A DNA stretch of 64,000 nucleotides, taken from JAFGLZ01 sp964390905 (GTDB taxonomy: Bacteria; Planctomycetota; Phycisphaerae; UBA1845; JAFGLZ01). Below the pieces are notes generated by a model. The model was given only the letters and a program-made list of their open reading frames with translations, ran no database searches and was not told the origin of the DNA. Made by a program: the position numbers and the translations under genes. Positions 48,564-57,276 of the stretch are shown piece by piece. Where the stretch lies: the NCBI GenBank assembly GCA_964390905.1, contig CAYMLO010000006.1, forward strand, positions 48,614 through 112,613, written 5' to 3'. Position 1 is the stretch's first letter, and each line of letters begins with the position of its first letter.

Positions 48564-50498
48564 ATGGCCCTGGTGAGTCTGCGGGACATCACGAAGATCT
48601 ACGGCCCCAAGGTGGTCTTGGAACACGTCACGTTGGACGTCCAACGCGGCGAGAAGGTCGGTCTGATCGGCGCCAACGGGGTCGGCAAGACCTCGATCTT
48701 CAGGTTGATCTTGGGTGAGGTCCGCCCCGACGTGGGTGTGGTCACCAAGGCGCGGAACCTGCGGGTCGGCTATCTGGCCCAGGAGCCCGAGCTGGAAGCC
48801 GACGCCAGCCTGATCGCCGAGGTCGGCGCCGTCTTCGACCGCGTCCGGCAGCTCGAGACGCGGATGCACGAGCTGTCCGAGGAGATGGCTCGCCAGCACG
48901 ACTCCGAGGAGTTGGACGGGATCATGGCGGCCTATGACCAGGTCCGCGCCCGGTTCGAGGCCGCCGGGGGCTATGGCTACCAGACCCGCGTCAACGAGGT
49001 CCTCGGTGGGTTGGGGTTCGAGCCGCGCGATTACGACCTGCCGGTCTCGGCGCTGTCGGGCGGTCAGAAGTGCCGTGCCGCGCTGGCCCGGCTGCTCTTG
49101 CAGGATACGGACCTGCTCCTGCTCGACGAGCCGACGAATCACCTCGACATCGAGGCCACCAACTGGCTGGAGAAGTGGCTGGCGGGGTACATGGGCAGCG
49201 TGGTGATCGTCTCGCACGACCGGTATCTGCTCGACCGGGTGGTCGGCAAGATCATCGAGGTCGAGGATCGCGGGGTGGCCACCTACGGGTGCAGCTACTC
49301 GCACTATGCGGAGGCCAAGCGTGTCCGATTGCTCCAGGGCGTCCGCGAGTACACCAAGCAGCAGACATGGCTAAAGCATCAGCAGGAGTACATCGCCCGA
49401 ACGAAGTCGGTCAAGGCCACCGCCAAGCAGGCGCGGGGCCGGCAGTGGTACATCGATCGAATGGAGCGCGACGGCAAGATTCTCACCAAGCCGCAGGCGG
49501 TACAGAAGCGCATGCGGCTGGATTTCGGCGGGGCCGGTCGCGGCGGCGAGATGGTCCTCCGCTGCGAGAACGCCAGCAAGCGATACGGCGAGCGCGTCTT
49601 GCTGAACGGGCTTGACTTGGAGGTCTATCGGGGCCAGAAGGTCGGCATCATGGGGCCGAACGGCTCGGGCAAGACCACACTGCTGAAGATGGCCATGGGC
49701 CAGGTCCAGCCGGACGCCGGCCAGGTCCGCCTGTACGAGAACCTGACGATCGGCTACTACGACCAGGAGCACGAGGCCTTGGATCTGGACGCCATTGTCG
49801 TCGAAGAGCTGGCGGCGCTCCGGCCGGAGTGTTCCGAGCAGCAGGTCCGGTCGTATCTGGGCAGCTTCCTGTTCTCTGGAGACGACGTCTTCAAGCGGAT
49901 CGGCGACCTGTCGGGCGGAGAGCAGAGCCGCGTCTTGCTGGCTATGCTCGTCTGGATGGCCCCGCATGTCTTGGTTCTCGACGAGCCGACGAACCATCTC
50001 GACATTCCCAGCAAGGAGGTGCTCGAGGAGGCCCTGCGGCGTTTCGAAGGGACGGTCATCCTGGTCAGCCATGATCGGTATCTGCTCGACCGGGTCATCG
50101 ATCGGCTGGTGCTCATCCATGGAGACGGACGGCAGGACGTGCACCCGGGCAACTACAGCGACTACGTCCGACGTCAAGAAGAAGCGGAGGCCAAACGAGC
50201 TGCGGCCGACGCCCAGGCGGGGGCCGGTGTCCAGACAAGGCGCAGGCCGCGGCGGGGGCAGCCCGCCCGGGCTTCGTCCAAGCGCTCCGCCGATTCGATC
50301 TGGGCCCGCAAGTCGCTCCATGACCTGGAGGCGGAGATCATCAAGACCGAAGAACGGATCGCCGTCCTGGAGCACAGCTTTACCGATGAGGACGTCTACC
50401 GCGATCCGGACCGGGCGCGGGGTCTCCGTGCCGAATACGATCGGTTGAGGGCAGATCTGGAGGCGATGAACCGCGCGTGGGAAGATCACGCGGGTTGA
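48564..50498 (+). CDS. ABC-F family ATPase (Uup/EttA-like)
   Basis: From the ATG at 48564 the product is 644 residues with two ABC domains. The first shows GANGVGKTSIFRL, ALSGGQKCRAALARLLL and LLLLDEPTNHLDIEA; the second GPNGSGKTTLLKMAMG, LSGGEQSRVLLAML and LVLDEPTNHLDIPS. The linker between is helical and a coiled-coil-like tail lies at the C-terminus. ABC-F proteins act on ribosomes and have no membrane part. GGGGA is close upstream of the start. The longer frame upstream is not supported by similarity. Confidence 0.95.
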   Translation: MALVSLRDITKIYGPKVVLEHVTLDVQRGEKVGLIGANGVGKTSIFRLILGEVRPDVGVVTKARNLRVGYLAQEPELEADASLIAEVGAVFDRVRQLETRMHELSEEMARQHDSEELDGIMAAYDQVRARFEAAGGYGYQTRVNEVLGGLGFEPRDYDLPVSALSGGQKCRAALARLLLQDTDLLLLDEPTNHLDIEATNWLEKWLAGYMGSVVIVSHDRYLLDRVVGKIIEVEDRGVATYGCSYSHYAEAKRVRLLQGVREYTKQQTWLKHQQEYIARTKSVKATAKQARGRQWYIDRMERDGKILTKPQAVQKRMRLDFGGAGRGGEMVLRCENASKRYGERVLLNGLDLEVYRGQKVGIMGPNGSGKTTLLKMAMGQVQPDAGQVRLYENLTIGYYDQEHEALDLDAIVVEELAALRPECSEQQVRSYLGSFLFSGDDVFKRIGDLSGGEQSRVLLAMLVWMAPHVLVLDEPTNHLDIPSKEVLEEALRRFEGTVILVSHDRYLLDRVIDRLVLIHGDGRQDVHPGNYSDYVRRQEEAEAKRAAADAQAGAGVQTRRRPRRGQPARASSKRSADSIWARKSLHDLEAEIIKTEERIAVLEHSFTDEDVYRDPDRARGLRAEYDRLRADLEAMNRAWEDHAG

Positions 50499-50508
50499 GC
50501 GAGACGCC

Positions 50509-51219
50509 ATGGCCACGCTGAAGATCCATCACCGCAACGCGGATTTCGCCGATGCGATCTCGGCGCACCGTTTGGACGACGCAGAGACCGTCTTCGGCTG
50601 GACCGGGGGCAGGAGTATCGGTGCTCGGCGGTACGGGTCGCTGGTTCGGGACACGATCGAGGGCATCGGGCCCGTCTACATCAAGCGCTATGACTATCCC
50701 TGGCCGATCATCCGGTATCGCTTCGGCGGCAGTCGGGCCTATCGTGAATGGGTCAGCTCGGTGCGAATGGCGCAGCTGGGCCTGGACCAGCCCGAGACGA
50801 TCGTCGCGGCGACGCGAATGAGTTCGGTGGGCGTCACGGGCAGTTTCCTGATCACCCGCGAAGTGCCCGCGTCCAGGTCGTTGGAGGAAGTGTTGGACGA
50901 TCCCGAGAACCCTCCGGACGATGACCTGCTGGAGCGCCTGGCCGAGGGGCTGATCGACATGATCCGCAAGATGCACGCCGGGGGGCTGTGCCACTGGGAT
51001 CTCAAGCTGCGCAACGTCCTCGTCTCGCAGCCTGGTGACGGGTTGGTGCTCATCCCGATTGACGCGGTCAACGGTCGGCGGATGCAGATCTGGAACCGAT
51101 GGCACCGTGTTGGCCGCGACTATAGATACTTGCTGCGGCACAAGCGCCTCGGCCCGCGGATCGCCGCCATCAGGAGCAGGAAGGGGATCATGGGGACTCG
51201 GAAACGCGGGTCAAGCTGA
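50509..51219 (+). CDS. WaaP/Kdo-type lipopolysaccharide kinase-like protein
   Basis: The 236-residue protein follows the ABC-F gene by 10 bases. It shows a protein-kinase-like fold of the WaaP/RIO type: VYIKRYDYPWPI with the ATP lysine, MIRKMHAGGLCHWDLKLRNV with the catalytic H-x-D-x-K-x-x-N loop, and IPIDAVNGRR where the metal-binding Asp is expected. Such kinases phosphorylate heptose or Kdo in lipopolysaccharide cores. Its last 100 bases overlap the 3' end of the convergent glycosyltransferase gene, with both stops inside the other frame. Confidence 0.86.
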   Translation: MATLKIHHRNADFADAISAHRLDDAETVFGWTGGRSIGARRYGSLVRDTIEGIGPVYIKRYDYPWPIIRYRFGGSRAYREWVSSVRMAQLGLDQPETIVAATRMSSVGVTGSFLITREVPASRSLEEVLDDPENPPDDDLLERLAEGLIDMIRKMHAGGLCHWDLKLRNVLVSQPGDGLVLIPIDAVNGRRMQIWNRWHRVGRDYRYLLRHKRLGPRIAAIRSRKGIMGTRKRGSS

Positions 51220-52550
51220 GGCGACGTCGCCAGCAGCAGCGCCAGAAGCGGCAGGGCACAGGCCAGCACGTGGGCGAATCGATCGGATCGGATCGACACA
51301 ATCGCCCGACAGCCTGCGACGATCGCCAGCACCACGAACGGAGCCGCCAGCAGCGCCGCCAATCCCCGTCGTGACGTGATGGATAGGTTCGGCAGCATGC
51401 CGGCAAATGGCAGGGCATCAGCGGCGTCGGGCGGCCAGATCGCCAGGCCGAGCGGGAACGTCAGGATCGAGCCGCACCGCCACAGCCAGCACGATGCCGT
51501 CGCGACCGGATGCTCGGCCAATACGGTGAGCCCCACACGAAGCGTCTGGCGATCTAAGAGGAGCGGGTCGACGGCGCGGACCCGTCCCCAGGCCACCTGG
51601 GGCCAAGCGATGTCCCGCCGGGCCTCAGGCGTCAATGGTCCGTGCTGGGCGGACCAGCGCTCACGAAGGCGTTGGTCGAACCGGTCCCACACGTCGTGGA
51701 CGGCGTCTTCGTCATAGCGCTCATTGGCGCGGTCCTCGGCCCACAGCACGATCTCTGCGGCTTTGTAGTACGTCAGCACGGTTCCCGTCTGGTGCGACAG
51801 CGCGAACCGGCCGGCGACCAGTCGGTTGCGGATCAGCCACGGACCGAGGAGGAGGGACAGGCCCACGAGACAAGCAAGCGTCCGCCCGAGCCGATGCCGC
51901 GTCCCCCCGCCGCCGGCCAAGGTCCCCAGCACGACCACGGGCACCAACACCATCCCGATCGGGCGGGTCAGGACCGCCAGGCCTACGACGGCGCCGAGCG
52001 CCCCCGCCAGCCACGGGCTTCGCGTCCCTTTCCACCCCCGCTGCCAGATCCAGACGGCCAACAACAGCAGCGCAACGAACCAGGTCACACTAAGGATCCA
52101 GAGGGCGTAGTACCCGCGGTATGGATCGAGCAGCCACAGCGCGCCGACCACGCCCGCCCGACGCGTCGACATCCAACGCGAGGCGATGCTCACCAGCAAC
52201 CCGACGCTGAGCACGGCCAGCCCCTGCTGGACGAGGATCGGCCCGATGGTCCCGTTGCCCAAGAGGCGAACGCATCCCGCCAGCAGCAGTGGGTAGCCCG
52301 GACACCGCCACGTGTCCGGGTGAAACGGGCTCTTGTCGTCCTGACTGAAGATCCCATGCTGCGCGAGATTCTGCGCAAGACACATGAACTCCTGACCATC
52401 GACGCTTCGAAGGGCAAACCCGTCGACGCGGCCCGTCGCGCGCACCGCCATCGCCACGAACGCCGCCTGTACCACCACACCTGCGATCAGGACGACGCCA
52501 AGGACACGCGCCAGGGACGGGCTCGATGGGCTGGCATCGGTTTGGGCCAC
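51120..52550 (-). CDS. GT39-like membrane glycosyltransferase
   Basis: A GTG at 52550 with GAGG 8 bases upstream gives about 476 residues; the frame is open to 52739. Nine or ten hydrophobic segments are visible, starting VLGVVLIAGVVVQAAFVAM. DGQEFMCLAQNLAQHGIFS at the first periplasmic loop, with its D and E, and YPLLLAGCVRLLG and LDPYRGYY are typical of dolichyl-phosphate-mannose-type (GT39/PMT_2) enzymes. The convergent 100-base overlap with the WaaP-like gene is notable. Confidence 0.82.
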   Translation of the reverse strand: MAQTDASPSSPSLARVLGVVLIAGVVVQAAFVAMAVRATGRVDGFALRSVDGQEFMCLAQNLAQHGIFSQDDKSPFHPDTWRCPGYPLLLAGCVRLLGNGTIGPILVQQGLAVLSVGLLVSIASRWMSTRRAGVVGALWLLDPYRGYYALWILSVTWFVALLLLAVWIWQRGWKGTRSPWLAGALGAVVGLAVLTRPIGMVLVPVVVLGTLAGGGGTRHRLGRTLACLVGLSLLLGPWLIRNRLVAGRFALSHQTGTVLTYYKAAEIVLWAEDRANERYDEDAVHDVWDRFDQRLRERWSAQHGPLTPEARRDIAWPQVAWGRVRAVDPLLLDRQTLRVGLTVLAEHPVATASCWLWRCGSILTFPLGLAIWPPDAADALPFAGMLPNLSITSRRGLAALLAAPFVVLAIVAGCRAIVSIRSDRFAHVLACALPLLALLLATSPQLDPRFRVPMIPFLLLMAAIRGPRRLCRSKYL

Positions 52551-52722
52551 GATTTGCCTCTTGCGGGCAGTCGATCTAGAATCCCGCCGCCGCGCGGTGC
52601 GTCCGAGTGGACCAGACCGCTCGGCGTAGTATATCCGCCTCATGCTACAGGGTCGTCCCCGTGGGCGCAAGCGCGTTGGGATCCCCGATTGGCGGGCGGC
52701 GAGCCGATCGAGACGAGCCATC

Positions 52723-53430
52723 ATGAACGCAATCATCATCGTTCACGTCAGTTGTGAAGGGCCTGGCCTGTTCGCACCGCTGCTTCGGGACTTCGGTGTG
52801 AACGTGGAGGTGATCGACGTTGAGCAGGGCCAAGCCCTGCCCGATGCGCTTGACGGCGTGGACATCCTCGTCGTGATGGGCGGGCCGATGAACGCTTACC
52901 AGGAGCAGGAGCATCCCTATCTACGACAGGAGGACGTGCTCCTCCGCCAGGCCTTGGCCGGCGACGTGCCGGTCATGGGCGTCTGCCTCGGCGCCCAGCT
53001 GCTGGCCAAGGCGGCCGACGCCAAGGTCTATCGAGCACCCGTCGAGGAGTTCGGATGGGGCGAGGTCAAGCTGACCGCTGCAGGTCGAGACGATCCGCTG
53101 TTCGCCGGTGTCGGTTCGACGATGCGGGTGTTTCAGTGGCACGGCGACACGTTCGACGTGCCGGCGGCGGGTGAGTTGCTGGCCCGCTCATCGGCGGTCG
53201 CCAATCAGGCGATCCGCGTGGGCCGGCGGGCCTATGGCCTGCAGTTTCATGTCGAACTCGACCGCAGGTTGCTGGATCTGTGGATGGAGATCGCTCCCGA
53301 GGAACGCGGGGACCTCGACGAGCAGGCCATTGCGGGAATCACCGCGACGTTCGACGAGCACGAGGCGGACCTGGCTCGACAAGCGTCAGCGATCGTCCGC
53401 AACTTCCACCAGATCGCGTGTGGATCCTGA
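52723..53430 (+). CDS. Class I glutamine amidotransferase-like protein
   Basis: The 235-residue product has the triad layout of class I amidotransferases: C88 in PVMGVCLGAQLLA, and H176 with E178 in YGLQFHVELD. The MGGPMNAYQEQEHPYL segment is typical of GMP-synthase-like or GAT1_2-type proteins. It has no synthetase partner adjacent, so it may serve as a hydrolase of gamma-glutamyl compounds, as do several stand-alone members. The ATG at 52723 is favoured; the frame extends upstream without similarity. Confidence 0.86.
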   Translation: MNAIIIVHVSCEGPGLFAPLLRDFGVNVEVIDVEQGQALPDALDGVDILVVMGGPMNAYQEQEHPYLRQEDVLLRQALAGDVPVMGVCLGAQLLAKAADAKVYRAPVEEFGWGEVKLTAAGRDDPLFAGVGSTMRVFQWHGDTFDVPAAGELLARSSAVANQAIRVGRRAYGLQFHVELDRRLLDLWMEIAPEERGDLDEQAIAGITATFDEHEADLARQASAIVRNFHQIACGS

Positions 53431-53456
53431 ACCGAGACGGCCGGCGATCGGCTTGC

Positions 53457-55118
53457 CTACTTTTTCTTCGGGCCGAACAGTTCATCCTCGTAAGGCATCG
53501 CCAGCGGCCTACCCTTGGCGCTGGACTGCTCGGCCAGGCTTAGCACGCCGATGACCCGCCGGGCGGACTCGGGGGTCACCTCCAGCGGATCCCCGAGGAT
53601 CAGGTGATCGGCCATCGCGCGGTAGTACCCGTGCCAGTCGCCCTCGACGTAGGGCACGGTGCTTTCGACCCGCCGCCCGTCGGTCTCGATCTGCACGAGC
53701 TTGATCGTGTCGTTTTCGCCCATCGTGATGCCGCCGCGCGTACCGAGGATCCGCCACTTGGCCTTGCCCACGGCGGCGATGCTCGACTGCTCGAACGTGG
53801 CCAGCACCCCGCCGTCGAACCGGATGGCCGCCCAGCAGTGATCCTCGTTGGTCACGTGATGCCAGACTCGCTTGGGCGGGAAGAACCCGTAGACGCTCTC
53901 GACGCGCCGCGGCACCAGGTTGAGGATCCAGTCGATGAAGTGGGCGCCCCAATCATAGAAGGCGCCGCCGCTGATGGTCTTGTTGCTCCGCCACCAATCA
54001 CCGGGATAGCCGTACCCGCCGGCGTTGGCCTCAACCTGGTAGACCTCGCCGATGGCGCCGGCGTCGATTAGCCCCTTGATGGTCAGGAAGTCGGCGTCCC
54101 GCCGGCGGTTGTGGAAGACCGAGCAGACCGTGCCGGACCGCTTGGCCGCCCGGATCATGTCGGTCGCTTCCTTGATCGTCAGACAGAAGGGCTTCTCGCA
54201 GACCACGTGTCTGCCCGCCTTGCCGCATTGGATGGCGAGCGGCGCGTGCGTGTTGTGCGGCGTAACCAGGACGCACAGCTCGACCTCGTCATCCTCGAGC
54301 ATTCTGTCGATCCGGCTGTAGGTCTTGACGCCCGGGAAGTCCTCCTCGGCCAGCTCCAACCGGGACTCGTCGACGTCGCAGACCGCCACGGTCTCCAGGC
54401 CTTGACATGCGTTGATGGCCTCGGCGTGGAGCTTGCCCATGTTGAAGGCACCGCCGTACCCGACGATGCCGCAGCCGATCACGCGATCGAAGACCTCCGT
54501 CTCACCGGATACCCACCTGAGCTGTCGGATGACCTGCGACTGGAAGGTCGGGTGGTTGAACGCCTCGACGCCGTGCCCCAACGCCAGGTAACCCACCCGA
54601 CCGTCGCCCTGGGTTCGCGTGTAGGCCATCGGATGGGCGACGTTCTGCCAGTAGGCCTGGAGGTACGGCTCGAAGTCGGCGTGCTGCTTGAGAATGTACA
54701 GCTCGTCGGTGATGCGGGACTTCTGGACGCGCGCCGCCAAGGGGTGATCCTCGTTGCTGACCGTTACGTCGAAAGGCACGACCGCACCGTGATCGATGAA
54801 CTGGCTTCCGATCAGTTGCATGTAGCCCTTGTTCTTCGTGAACGAATCGCTGGCGCAATGAATGCCCACCAGCCCGCCGCCACGCTCCACGAAGTCGACG
54901 ACGCCCTTTTCCTGTTTCGCCGTAAGCTGTCCGCCCTGTGCGAAGACCAAGAGTGCGGCGTATCTGCGGCGGCGTAGCGAGGCCAGCGCGTCACGGTCCG
55001 TCGTGCACGTTACGTCGAATCGCCCCGTGGCCTTCAGGAACGCCTCCAGAGTCCGGCCGCATTCGTCGAACGCGTGGTACCCTCCGCCGAGCAAGACCAG
55101 CACCTTCTTGCGCGCCAT
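53457..55118 (-). CDS. ThuA domain fused to Gfo/Idh/MocA oxidoreductase
   Basis: The 553-residue protein has an N-terminal ThuA-like domain (about 1-215, VLVLLGGGYHAFDECGRTLE to MAYTRTQGDGRVGYLALGHG) and a C-terminal NAD-dependent Gfo/Idh/MocA oxidoreductase (Rossmann motif CGIVGYGGAFNMGK; CEKPFCLTIKEA; GGAFYDWGAHFIDWILN). ThuA domains occur with carbohydrate utilisation; fusion to the oxidoreductase is seen in planctomycetes. GGGAG lies 7 bases before the ATG at 55118. It probably oxidises a sugar or polyol. Confidence 0.9.
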   Translation of the reverse strand: MARKKVLVLLGGGYHAFDECGRTLEAFLKATGRFDVTCTTDRDALASLRRRRYAALLVFAQGGQLTAKQEKGVVDFVERGGGLVGIHCASDSFTKNKGYMQLIGSQFIDHGAVVPFDVTVSNEDHPLAARVQKSRITDELYILKQHADFEPYLQAYWQNVAHPMAYTRTQGDGRVGYLALGHGVEAFNHPTFQSQVIRQLRWVSGETEVFDRVIGCGIVGYGGAFNMGKLHAEAINACQGLETVAVCDVDESRLELAEEDFPGVKTYSRIDRMLEDDEVELCVLVTPHNTHAPLAIQCGKAGRHVVCEKPFCLTIKEATDMIRAAKRSGTVCSVFHNRRRDADFLTIKGLIDAGAIGEVYQVEANAGGYGYPGDWWRSNKTISGGAFYDWGAHFIDWILNLVPRRVESVYGFFPPKRVWHHVTNEDHCWAAIRFDGGVLATFEQSSIAAVGKAKWRILGTRGGITMGENDTIKLVQIETDGRRVESTVPYVEGDWHGYYRAMADHLILGDPLEVTPESARRVIGVLSLAEQSSAKGRPLAMPYEDELFGPKKK

Positions 55119-55270
55119 ACACATGCTCCCTAGCGTAAGCCTCTCGTCCTCAACCGGGGGATGCCCGCATCCCCTGCCAATTTGGATGCCACGCCATACT
55201 AGGGCACGGCGATCCATTCCGCCAGCGGTTCGGGGTGTTGGGGGGCGCCGAAAGGCCTATCGACGCGTGC

Positions 55271-56689
55271 CTACTCGATCCGACAGACCCCGGACGCGAC
55301 CGCGCCGGGGGAGCTGCCCCGAAAACACTCGGCCTGCCGGCCGGTCCGCTCTTGGTAGTCCTGCATGATCTGATCGACGGCGGCGTGGTTCTCCTCGGCG
55401 TCGTCCATCAGGATCACCACGGTTCCGCCGGCGCCGCCCCCGCTGATCTTCGCCCCGTAGAATCCCTGATCCGGACCTCGCTGACGCACCAGGTTGCTGA
55501 GCAGCTCGGTCTCGGGACAGCCCAGCCCGCACCGCTGGCCGTAGCTCCAGTGGGAGGCATACATCAGTTCGCCGGCCTCGATCAGGGCGTCCTTCTGACC
55601 GGTTCGACGGGCCCGGGCCAGCCGGTTCGCGTACTGGTGGACGCGACGGTTCTCGTAGATGTGATGCTCGGTTCGCGATCGGACCTTGTAGACGACCTCG
55701 GGGTCGACGTGCGTGATCGGGTCGGCCGTCTCGCCGTAGCGCTCAAGGAAGTCCCACCCGCGCATCTTGGTCGGCAGAAGGTCCCGAAAGCGTTCGACGT
55801 ACTCCTCCGGCTGGACGTTGGCCAGGTACCCTCGCGTCAGATCGCCCGACGCGCCGTTGCGCGCCAGGGAGTCGACGATCATGCGATGCCCCATGAACGC
55901 GGCCACGCGCGTCTGCGCATATCGCATCCCGCTGACGCGATGTTTCACGCCGGAGTTGACGCCGACGACGGTCACGCCCTCGGGGAGCGGCAGGGCCGGC
56001 AGCATTTCGTGTGGCTGGCAGCGTAGCTGAAGGAGGGTGTCGGGCTGCCCGACCAGGCTGGTGACCTGGTCCATGATCCCGCAGGGCGCACCGACGATGT
56101 GATTCTCGGCCCGTTGGCAGATCTGTGCCGCTTCGAGCGGGTCGAGCGAGATCTGATACAACCCCGCCAGGGCCTGGTACGTGGCCACCTCTAATGCAGC
56201 CGACGAGCCGATGCCCGCCCGGGGCGTGGCCGTCGAATCGAACACGATCGTCGCGCCACCTGCGAAGTGAGCGGCCGCTCCCGCTTCCAACACCATGTAG
56301 AACACGCCCGCCAGGTACTTCGCCCATTCCGATCCGTCCCCATCGAACGATTCGGCGAAATGCCGGCGCTGGACCTGCCCGCCCTGGTCGTCGTAGAGCC
56401 GCGCGAGCGGCCAGCGGCATTCGGCGTGTTCTCCTGGACGCTCCCAGGCCAGCGAATGGAGCACCACCTGCTGGTCGTCACGGGCCTGGATGCCCATGAC
56501 CACGGATCGCTCCAAGGGCATCTCGAGCACGAGCGAACCCGTGTAGTCGGCGATTCCCCCCATGACGTCCAACCGGGCCGGCGCGCGGACGACCACCATT
56601 GGTTCGTCCGGCGCAAACCAGGTGTCCCGTTCGCACCGTATCCGTCGCACGAACCCCTCTGTATGTGTCAGCGATGGGGACAGTGTCAT
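55271..56689 (-). CDS. GHMP sugar kinase, arabinokinase/galactokinase-like
   Basis: The product of about 472 residues has the GHMP motifs: APARLDVMGGIADYTGS (motif 1), PRAGIGSSAALEVATYQAL (motif 2) and KISGGGAGGTVVILMDD (motif 3). The motif-1 string MGGIADYTGS in place of GEHTDYN, with LVLEMPL after it, is like plant L-arabinokinases more than galactokinases. It phosphorylates a monosaccharide at C1 with ATP. The start is the ATG at 56689 or a GTG at 56710. It lies between the oxidoreductase and the nuclease gene on the same strand. Confidence 0.85.
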   Translation of the reverse strand: MTLSPSLTHTEGFVRRIRCERDTWFAPDEPMVVVRAPARLDVMGGIADYTGSLVLEMPLERSVVMGIQARDDQQVVLHSLAWERPGEHAECRWPLARLYDDQGGQVQRRHFAESFDGDGSEWAKYLAGVFYMVLEAGAAAHFAGGATIVFDSTATPRAGIGSSAALEVATYQALAGLYQISLDPLEAAQICQRAENHIVGAPCGIMDQVTSLVGQPDTLLQLRCQPHEMLPALPLPEGVTVVGVNSGVKHRVSGMRYAQTRVAAFMGHRMIVDSLARNGASGDLTRGYLANVQPEEYVERFRDLLPTKMRGWDFLERYGETADPITHVDPEVVYKVRSRTEHHIYENRRVHQYANRLARARRTGQKDALIEAGELMYASHWSYGQRCGLGCPETELLSNLVRQRGPDQGFYGAKISGGGAGGTVVILMDDAEENHAAVDQIMQDYQERTGRQAECFRGSSPGAVASGVCRIE

Positions 56690-56741
56690 CGTCGAACCGC
56701 CAAGGCGCACAGCCCATCGGGACTGCGTGGCAAACGAAGGG

Positions 56742-57137
56742 TCAGGAAGTCACTTCACGAAGAACGTGCTCGGCGACGAAGATGGGCGTCTCCATCGCCA
56801 CACCCAGCGCAATGGCGTCGGAGGGACGCGCGTCCACCTCGATCAGTTCGCCGTCGAGTCGGATAATCAACTGGGCGTAGAACGTTCCCTGGCGGAGGTC
56901 GCAGACCACGATCCGCTCCAAGTCGCCGTGCATGGACTCGATCACGTTGGCCATCAGGTCGTGCGTCAGCGGGCGGGGATGCTCGAACCCCTTCAGGCGC
57001 CGGTCGATCGCGTAGGCCTCATAGCTGCCGATGACGATGGGGAACTGCCGCTCGCCATTGCGCTCTTTCAGCACGATGACCTGCTGGTCGCTTGTCTCGG
57101 AGATGATGATCCGAGCCAGATCCACTCGGACGTCCAT
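56742..57137 (-). CDS. Bifunctional nuclease (DUF151) family protein
   Basis: The 131-residue protein matches the DUF151/BFN family: VIVLKERNGERQFPIVIGS with the strand motif, VCDLRQGTFYAQLII and DARPSDAIALGVAMETPIFV. The family includes a DNase/RNase active in plants and bacteria; no partner is visible. It stands alone on the minus strand. Confidence 0.88.
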   Translation of the reverse strand: MDVRVDLARIIISETSDQQVIVLKERNGERQFPIVIGSYEAYAIDRRLKGFEHPRPLTHDLMANVIESMHGDLERIVVCDLRQGTFYAQLIIRLDGELIEVDARPSDAIALGVAMETPIFVAEHVLREVTS

Positions 57138-57276
57138 GGCTTCCTCGCTTCCAGTTGGCTCTCAAACCTATCGGCCGCCAACGGCAGTGTCAAGCGACGC
57201 GCCCACCGCGAAGTCAACACGTCCGCGGGACGGCGCGACGATGGTCGGCGTCCCTGTTGCGAGTGGGCCATGCGTC

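Noticed and set aside
49371..50516. 381-codon minus-strand frame opposite the ABC-F gene
   Set aside because: It is antisense to two clear ABC domains and has no similarity pattern of its own.
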